Source: Candidatus Bathyarchaeota archaeon ex4484_135 (lineage in GTDB: Archaea > Thermoproteota > Bathyarchaeia > EX4484-135). From it: a stretch of 7,582 bases of DNA. A model generated the notes under the pieces. The model ran no database searches. It saw nothing but the letters and a program-made list of their open reading frames with translations, and was not told where the DNA came from. The translations under genes were made by a program, and so were the position numbers. Below, piece by piece: positions 4,659 through 7,582 of the stretch (positions are counted from its first letter, which is position 1; each line of letters opens with the position of its first letter). The stretch covers positions 1-7,582 of the forward strand of contig NJEJ01000074.1 in assembly GCA_002255025.1 (NCBI GenBank), given 5' to 3'.

Positions 4659-5933
4659 TTAGCTGCACTTCTTACGCCTGAAGTAATGGCCGTAGAGCCT
4701 CAGGGCACAGAACCTCCCACACATGGTGCATGTGCCGGGCACCCGGGGCTTCACACGCTCGAGTATGGACCTGGCCCTCTCAGGGTCGAAATCGCCTTCT
4801 GCCCTGGCGAGTATCATTTGCTCGTCCCACTCAAGGGCCCTGCGGCCCAGCCTCACTATATCGGCTGCGTGGGCAGCTATCCGGGCTGCTATAACGCCCT
4901 CCCTCACGTCCTCGGGCATGGGGAGGCCCAGGTGCTCGGCTGGCGTGACGTAGCACAAGAAGTCCGCACCCGCCAGGGCGGCTATGGCCCCTCCTATGGC
5001 AGATACTATGTGGTCGTAACCTGGTGCTACGTCCGTCACGACGGGCCCGAGGACGTAGAAGGGTGCTCCATCACATATGGCCTTCTCGAGCTTCACGTTC
5101 GCCTCCACTTGGTCGAGCGGTAGGTGGCCAGGGCCCTCGACCATGACTTGGACGCTCGCCTCACGGGCCCTCCTGACGAGCCTGCCTATGACCAGCAGCT
5201 CTTGGACTTGAGCCCAATCGGTCGCATCCAATAGGCAGCCTGGCCTCAGGCCGTCTCCAAGGCTGAGCGTTATATCGTATTCACGTGCTATCTCGAGGAG
5301 ATAATCGAAGTTCTCGTAGAGCGGGTTCTCACGTCCGTGGTGTATTATCCAGAGGGCGTGGAAGGTGCCTCCGCGGCTCACCATTCCCATCCAACGTGGG
5401 TGCTGTTTCAGCTTCTCCACTATCTCCTTCACGACGCCGCAGTGGACGGTCATGAAGTCCACGCCGTCCTTGGCGTGCTTCTCTATAGTCCCGAATATGT
5501 CGTCCTCGTCCATGTCCACGATCGAGCCCTTCTTAGCGGCCGCCTCTATGGCCGCCTGGTATATAGGGACCGTCCCGACGGGCACGTCAACGGCCTCTAT
5601 TATCTTACGCCTTATGGCATTGAGGTCGCCGGCCGTGCTGAGGTCCATGACGGTGTCGGCACCGTAGTGGACCGCGATACGGGCCTTCTCGACCTCTAAG
5701 TCGGGATCGCACAGGTCTGAAGACGTGCCGACGTTTGCGTTCACCTTCACCCTGAGGCCTTCTCCTATGCCCGTGGGCCTGACGTGCTCTCTACGGACAT
5801 TCCTGGTTATGACCACGCGGCCAGACGCCACCAACCTCATTAGCTTGTCGAGAGGAACGCCTTCTAGCTCTGCTACGGCCTTCATTTCTTCCGTCGGCTG
5901 ACCCCTCTTGGCCATCTCCATCTGTGTGGTCAT
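4659..5933 (-). CDS. thiC: Phosphomethylpyrimidine synthase (HMP-P synthase)
   Basis: ThiC is a radical-SAM enzyme that rearranges aminoimidazole ribotide to HMP-P, the pyrimidine half of thiamine. Motifs seen: VNANVGTSS (64-72), HYGADTVMDLST (89-100), VGTVPIYQA (119-127), SRGGTFHALW (186-195), GDGLRPG (226-232), MVEGPGHLP (264-272), GPVVTDVAPGYDHI (296-309) and YVTPAEHLGLP (328-338). The C-terminal cluster motif is C402-T-M-C405-G-R-F-C409, i.e. C-x2-C-x3-C, one residue shorter than the bacterial C-x2-C-x4-C. At 424 aa it belongs to the short form that lacks the long bacterial N-terminal domain. The ATG start is preceded by AGGAAGGAAAG. It is the first gene of a likely thiC-nadA-nadC transcript and diverges from a winged-helix regulator. 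I saw no TPP riboswitch in its leader. Confidence 0.96.
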   Translation of the reverse strand: MTTQMEMAKRGQPTEEMKAVAELEGVPLDKLMRLVASGRVVITRNVRREHVRPTGIGEGLRVKVNANVGTSSDLCDPDLEVEKARIAVHYGADTVMDLSTAGDLNAIRRKIIEAVDVPVGTVPIYQAAIEAAAKKGSIVDMDEDDIFGTIEKHAKDGVDFMTVHCGVVKEIVEKLKQHPRWMGMVSRGGTFHALWIIHHGRENPLYENFDYLLEIAREYDITLSLGDGLRPGCLLDATDWAQVQELLVIGRLVRRAREASVQVMVEGPGHLPLDQVEANVKLEKAICDGAPFYVLGPVVTDVAPGYDHIVSAIGGAIAALAGADFLCYVTPAEHLGLPMPEDVREGVIAARIAAHAADIVRLGRRALEWDEQMILARAEGDFDPERARSILERVKPRVPGTCTMCGRFCALRLYGHYFRRKKCS

Positions 5934-5943
5934 CTTTCCTTCC

Positions 5944-5975
5944 TGTCCCAGGCCAGTGGGGAGTCGTAAAAACTT
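5944..5975 (-). promoter_or_regulatory. Possible thiC promoter
   Basis: The minus strand carries CAAAGTTTTTACG (about 5977-5965), a weak T-rich TATA-like element; a start about 25 bp downstream near 5946 would leave a short leader holding the AGGAAGGAAAG ribosome site. A second weak candidate, TATGTAAG, lies farther upstream (about 5997-5990). Neither is a strong TATA box, so thiC transcription may rely on an activator. Confidence 0.3.
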
Positions 5976-6004
5976 TGACCCACCCGGCCCTTACATACCC
6001 CAGA

Positions 6005-6030
6005 TGTGCTAGCACAGAGGTAGCACAGAG
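6005..6030. promoter_or_regulatory. Putative operator: CTAG palindrome plus 11-bp-phased direct repeat
   Basis: A perfect 12-bp palindrome TGTGCTAGCACA occupies 6005-6016. Overlapping it is a tandem repeat of TAGCACAGAG at 6010-6019 and 6021-6030, a period of 11 bp, close to one helical turn. It lies immediately upstream of the BRE/TATA element of the winged-helix gene and in the shared region divergent from thiC. A related copy, TAGCACATAGAG, occurs at 6083-6094 inside the start of the regulator gene. This layout suggests a regulatory site, perhaps bound by the adjacent winged-helix protein and possibly serving both promoters; binding is inferred. Confidence 0.55.
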
Positions 6031-6032
6031 CA

Positions 6033-6046
6033 GAAAAACTTATAAG
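6033..6046 (+). promoter_or_regulatory. BRE/TATA promoter of the winged-helix gene (likely leaderless)
   Basis: GAAAAA followed by CTTATAAG (6039-6046) is a textbook archaeal BRE plus TATA box, the clearest promoter in the window. A start about 25 bp below the TATA centre falls at about 6067-6070, on the GTG start codon, so the mRNA is probably leaderless. There is no Shine-Dalgarno sequence ahead of the GTG, which agrees. Confidence 0.65.
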
Positions 6047-6069
6047 GACCTGAGTTCACCTTCCTTTTA

Positions 6070-6360
6070 GTGAGCGAAATGCTAGCACATAGAGAGCACG
6101 GAACGTGGAGGAGGAGGCACAGGCTCGAGGTAATAGCGTGTATCCTGCGTGAGGCCATGAACGGTGCTACGAAGACCAGGCTGGTGTATCGTGCGAACCT
6201 GAACTTTAAGCTTTTAGCAAGGTACTTAGAGTTCCTCATGTCGAGAAGCCTCATAGAGGTCAAGAAGATCGGCTCGATGTCTTATTATCAGACCACGGCC
6301 AAGGGAAGGCTCTGGCTCACGCTATACGAGAGGATGCTCGATATACTCGGCTCTCGCTAG
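6070..6360 (+). CDS. Small winged-helix DNA-binding protein, Sso10a-like (96 aa)
   Basis: The pattern RHRLEVIACILREAMNGATKTRLVYRANLNFK, then LLARYLEFLMSRSLIEVKK and YYQTTAKGRLWLTLYERM, is that of archaeal single-domain winged helices related to Sso10a: helix 1 at about 16-30, helix 2 with the KTRLVYRANLN signature at 34-45, the recognition helix at about 46-60, a wing (IEVKKIGSMSYYQTT) and a C-terminal helix (77-94) that in Sso10a forms a dimerising coiled coil. The final helix is shorter than in Sso10a. Such proteins act as chromatin proteins or local transcription regulators. It diverges from thiC, has TAGCACA motifs on both sides of its promoter, and is probably autoregulated; control of thiC-nadA-nadC is possible. 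The start is GTG, leaderless by promoter spacing; ATG at 6079 is an alternative. It is convergent with the IPK gene, 7 bp away. Confidence 0.8.
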   Translation: MSEMLAHREHGTWRRRHRLEVIACILREAMNGATKTRLVYRANLNFKLLARYLEFLMSRSLIEVKKIGSMSYYQTTAKGRLWLTLYERMLDILGSR

Positions 6361-6375
6361 CACCGTGCTAGCGAG
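6353..6375. repeat. 23-nt perfect palindrome carrying both convergent stop codons
   Basis: CTCGCTAGCAC (6353-6363) is the exact reverse complement of GTGCTAGCGAG (6365-6375), with one central base. The TAG of the winged-helix gene (6358-6360) lies in the left arm and the TAG of the IPK gene (6370-6368 on the minus strand) in the right arm, so both proteins end in Arg-stop encoded by the same CGC-TAG. Each arm contains GCTAGCAC, also seen at 6008-6015 and 6081-6088. It may be a bidirectional RNA hairpin or another binding site for the adjacent regulator. Confidence 0.65.
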
Positions 6376-7153
6376 TTAAGAGGGTCCCCCTCGTTTTTTC
6401 TCCCCTCAAGGCCTTGAGCACGTTACCTGGCTTTTTCGCGTTCGTGAGGAACACGGGTATGCCTGCCTCGGCCACGGGGGCCATCTCGGCCAGTTTGGCC
6501 CTCATGCCGCCCGTGACATCTACGGCCGACGAGCCACCTGCCTCCACTTTGTCCAACTCGCTCGTCCTCAGGACCTCCACCAGCTTGGCATCCGGGTGCC
6601 TGAGCGGGTCCTTCGTGAAGACGCCGTCGACCTGCAGGCCAAGCACGACCCTTGAGGCCCCTAGCTCTAGGGCTAGATAAGCGACTATCTGGTCCCCCGA
6701 GAGTATGCAGAAGCCCTTTTCCTCATCCACGGCCACGTCACCGTAGAGGACCGGGATGGATTTCAAGCCCATTAGGGCCCTGACGGGCTCGAGAAAGGCC
6801 CTGTGTATCCGGCCCGACTTGGTGATGAAGCATGATATCGGCGGGATGGGCACGGCCGGCAGGTCCTCGTCGATCATGGCTTCCACAACCAGGCGGTTGA
6901 GCTCTTCCATGGCCATGTGGGTCTCGGCCAAGCCCCTGAGCTGGCCCTCGTGCTTGAAGCCCTCATGTATGCCGTACTTATCGGCCAGGGGGTGGCCGAA
7001 GCTCCCTCCCCCGTGGACGACTATTAGGTCCCGTACGCCCGAGGATGCTATTTCTCCCGCGAGCCTCTTGATGGCTCTTAAATCGGGCTTGAAGGGCTCT
7101 TCCTTGACCGTTATGGCTGAGCCCCCGAGCTTAAGCACCACGGGGCCTTTCAA
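6368..7153 (-). CDS. ipk: Isopentenyl phosphate kinase
   Basis: IPK phosphorylates isopentenyl phosphate to isopentenyl diphosphate with ATP, closing the archaeal mevalonate route to isoprenoid lipids. It belongs to the amino-acid kinase fold: LKLGGSAITVK (7-17), VVHGGGSFGHP (45-55) with H54 as the likely catalytic/substrate-binding His, YGDVAVD (137-143), LSGDQI (151-156), LQVDGVFTKDP (173-183) and DVTGGMRAKL (212-221). The Gly-Ser-Phe-Gly-His element distinguishes it from acetylglutamate and aspartate kinases. At 261 aa the length is normal. The start is TTG at 7153, supported by GAGGAGG 9 nt upstream and by a 23-bp overlap with the mevalonate kinase gene; GTG codons at 7141 and 7138 are weaker alternatives. 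The pair forms an isoprenoid operon. Its 3' end carries the palindrome and terminator of the convergent gene. Confidence 0.94.
   Translation of the reverse strand: MKGPVVLKLGGSAITVKEEPFKPDLRAIKRLAGEIASSGVRDLIVVHGGGSFGHPLADKYGIHEGFKHEGQLRGLAETHMAMEELNRLVVEAMIDEDLPAVPIPPISCFITKSGRIHRAFLEPVRALMGLKSIPVLYGDVAVDEEKGFCILSGDQIVAYLALELGASRVVLGLQVDGVFTKDPLRHPDAKLVEVLRTSELDKVEAGGSSAVDVTGGMRAKLAEMAPVAEAGIPVFLTNAKKPGNVLKALRGEKTRGTLLTR
6380..6399 (+). terminator. Hairpin plus T6 terminator for the winged-helix gene
   Basis: GAGGG (6380-6384) pairs with CCCTC (6388-6392) over a 3-nt loop, followed after one G by TTTTTT (6394-6399). On the plus strand this resembles an intrinsic terminator 20 nt after the winged-helix stop. 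It is embedded in the last codons of the convergent IPK gene. Confidence 0.55.
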
Positions 7154-7582
7154 TCCTGATGCCCTCCTCGGAAATCCCGGCCCTGAAGGCTTTCCCGCCT
7201 GCTTTCTCCACGGCCTTGGCTACGTCGGCTCCACGGCCTTCTTCCACCAGAGCTATCATGCAGCCCCCGCCTCCAGCACCCGTCAGCTTGGCCCCTAGGG
7301 CCCCGGCCTCCCTGGCAGCGTGGACTAGCTTCTCTAAGGCCATGTTCGAGACGCCTATGGCGGACAGGAGGCCGTGATTGATGTTCATTAGGTCCCCGAG
7401 GGCCATTAAATCCCCGGATCTGAGGGCATCCAGGGCCTCTAAGACGAGTTCTCTGGCCGATTCGAGGAGCCTGGAGAAGAGGGCAGGTCTCCTGTCCCTC
7501 AGCTCCCTGACGGCTGATACAAGGGCACCGGTCGACCTCTTTATGCCGGTGTCGCCTATGACGAGCTCGAGAGGGCATCGCA
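7131..7582 (-). CDS. mvk: Mevalonate kinase, C-terminal part (5' end outside window)
   Basis: The frame is open from the right edge to TAA at 7133-7131, about 150 codons. Beyond the internal ATG at 7406 it continues upstream, giving IGDTGIKRSTGALV near the edge and then NINHGLLSAIGVS and LGAKLTGAGGGGCMIAL, the third glycine-rich motif of GHMP kinases. These fit archaeal mevalonate kinase, which phosphorylates mevalonate to 5-phosphomevalonate with ATP. The fragment is roughly the C-terminal half; the ATP-binding motif with PxxxGLGSS must lie to the right. It overlaps the IPK start by 23 bp, indicating translational coupling in one operon. Galactokinase or homoserine kinase are less likely given the GDTGIKRST and HGLL motifs and the IPK neighbour. 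Confidence 0.9.
   Translation of the reverse strand, partial: RCPLELVIGDTGIKRSTGALVSAVRELRDRRPALFSRLLESARELVLEALDALRSGDLMALGDLMNINHGLLSAIGVSNMALEKLVHAAREAGALGAKLTGAGGGGCMIALVEEGRGADVAKAVEKAGGKAFRAGISEEGIRIERPRGA

Noticed and set aside
5934..6069. TPP riboswitch in the thiC leader
   Set aside because: The minus-strand leader lacks the conserved CTGAGA and ACCTGATC-type elements and is probably too short; the ACCTGA at 6048-6053 is on the opposite strand and would belong to the other gene.
6009..6263. Minus-strand ORF opposite the winged-helix gene
   Set aside because: It is an antisense shadow of a well-supported winged-helix protein, with no ribosome site and no domain pattern.
7150..7578. 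142-codon minus-strand ORF overlapping the mevalonate kinase frame
   Set aside because: Arg/Gly-rich low-complexity product in the wrong frame; the mevalonate kinase frame is open to the window edge and carries GHMP motifs.
314..7582. Excess of GGCC words across the genes
   Set aside because: Explained by codon choice: Ala GCC commonly follows G-ending codons such as AAG, GAG and AGG; no separate signal is needed.

Overview
The window is thermophilic-archaeal DNA. It encodes an archaeal TATA-binding protein (TBP), a protein of the archaeo-eukaryotic primase fold, an isopentenyl phosphate kinase (IPK) with the end of a mevalonate kinase, and a small winged-helix protein resembling the Sso10a group. 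Genes are tightly packed, GTG and TTG starts are frequent, arginine is mostly AGG and isoleucine often ATA, and BRE/TATA-type promoters are visible. The mix best fits a hyperthermophilic member of the TACK (Thermoproteota-like) archaea; this is inference, since no rRNA is present.

Layout, left to right. Positions 1-61 hold the start of a minus-strand FeoA-domain gene, preceded by a TATA box and three 8-bp half-sites that look like a DtxR/IdeR-type metal-repressor operator. A noncoding stretch (about 104-313) carries a T-tract and a strong hairpin behind an unrecognised multi-pass membrane protein (314-1126). Then come a divergent PriS-like primase (1202-2113) and TBP (2123-2701), followed by nadC (2785-3654), nadA (3651-4631) and thiC (4659-5933), all on the minus strand and transcribed from thiC towards the membrane-protein gene. 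A divergent intergenic region (5934-6069) separates thiC from a plus-strand winged-helix regulator (6070-6360). That gene ends head-to-head with the IPK gene (6368-7153, minus), which follows a mevalonate kinase cut by the right edge (7131 to beyond 7582).

How the genes work together. ThiC makes the thiamine pyrimidine (HMP-P), and NadA and NadC make quinolinate and convert it to nicotinate mononucleotide, so one probable transcript supplies precursors of two cofactors. Both ThiC and NadA are [4Fe-4S] enzymes. Mevalonate kinase and IPK belong to the archaeal mevalonate route to isopentenyl diphosphate for membrane lipids. TBP is the core promoter-recognition factor.

Points that deserve a second look: the TBP gene has no ATG, GTG or TTG where its conserved N-terminus requires a start, and seems to use AUA behind a strong Shine-Dalgarno sequence or to carry a frame defect; the PriS-like protein lacks the zinc knuckle and apparently the third catalytic aspartate; a CTAG-centred TAGCACA motif surrounds the winged-helix gene; and a 23-nt perfect palindrome supplies the stop codons of two convergent genes. 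I found no CRISPR array, transposon, tRNA or rRNA.
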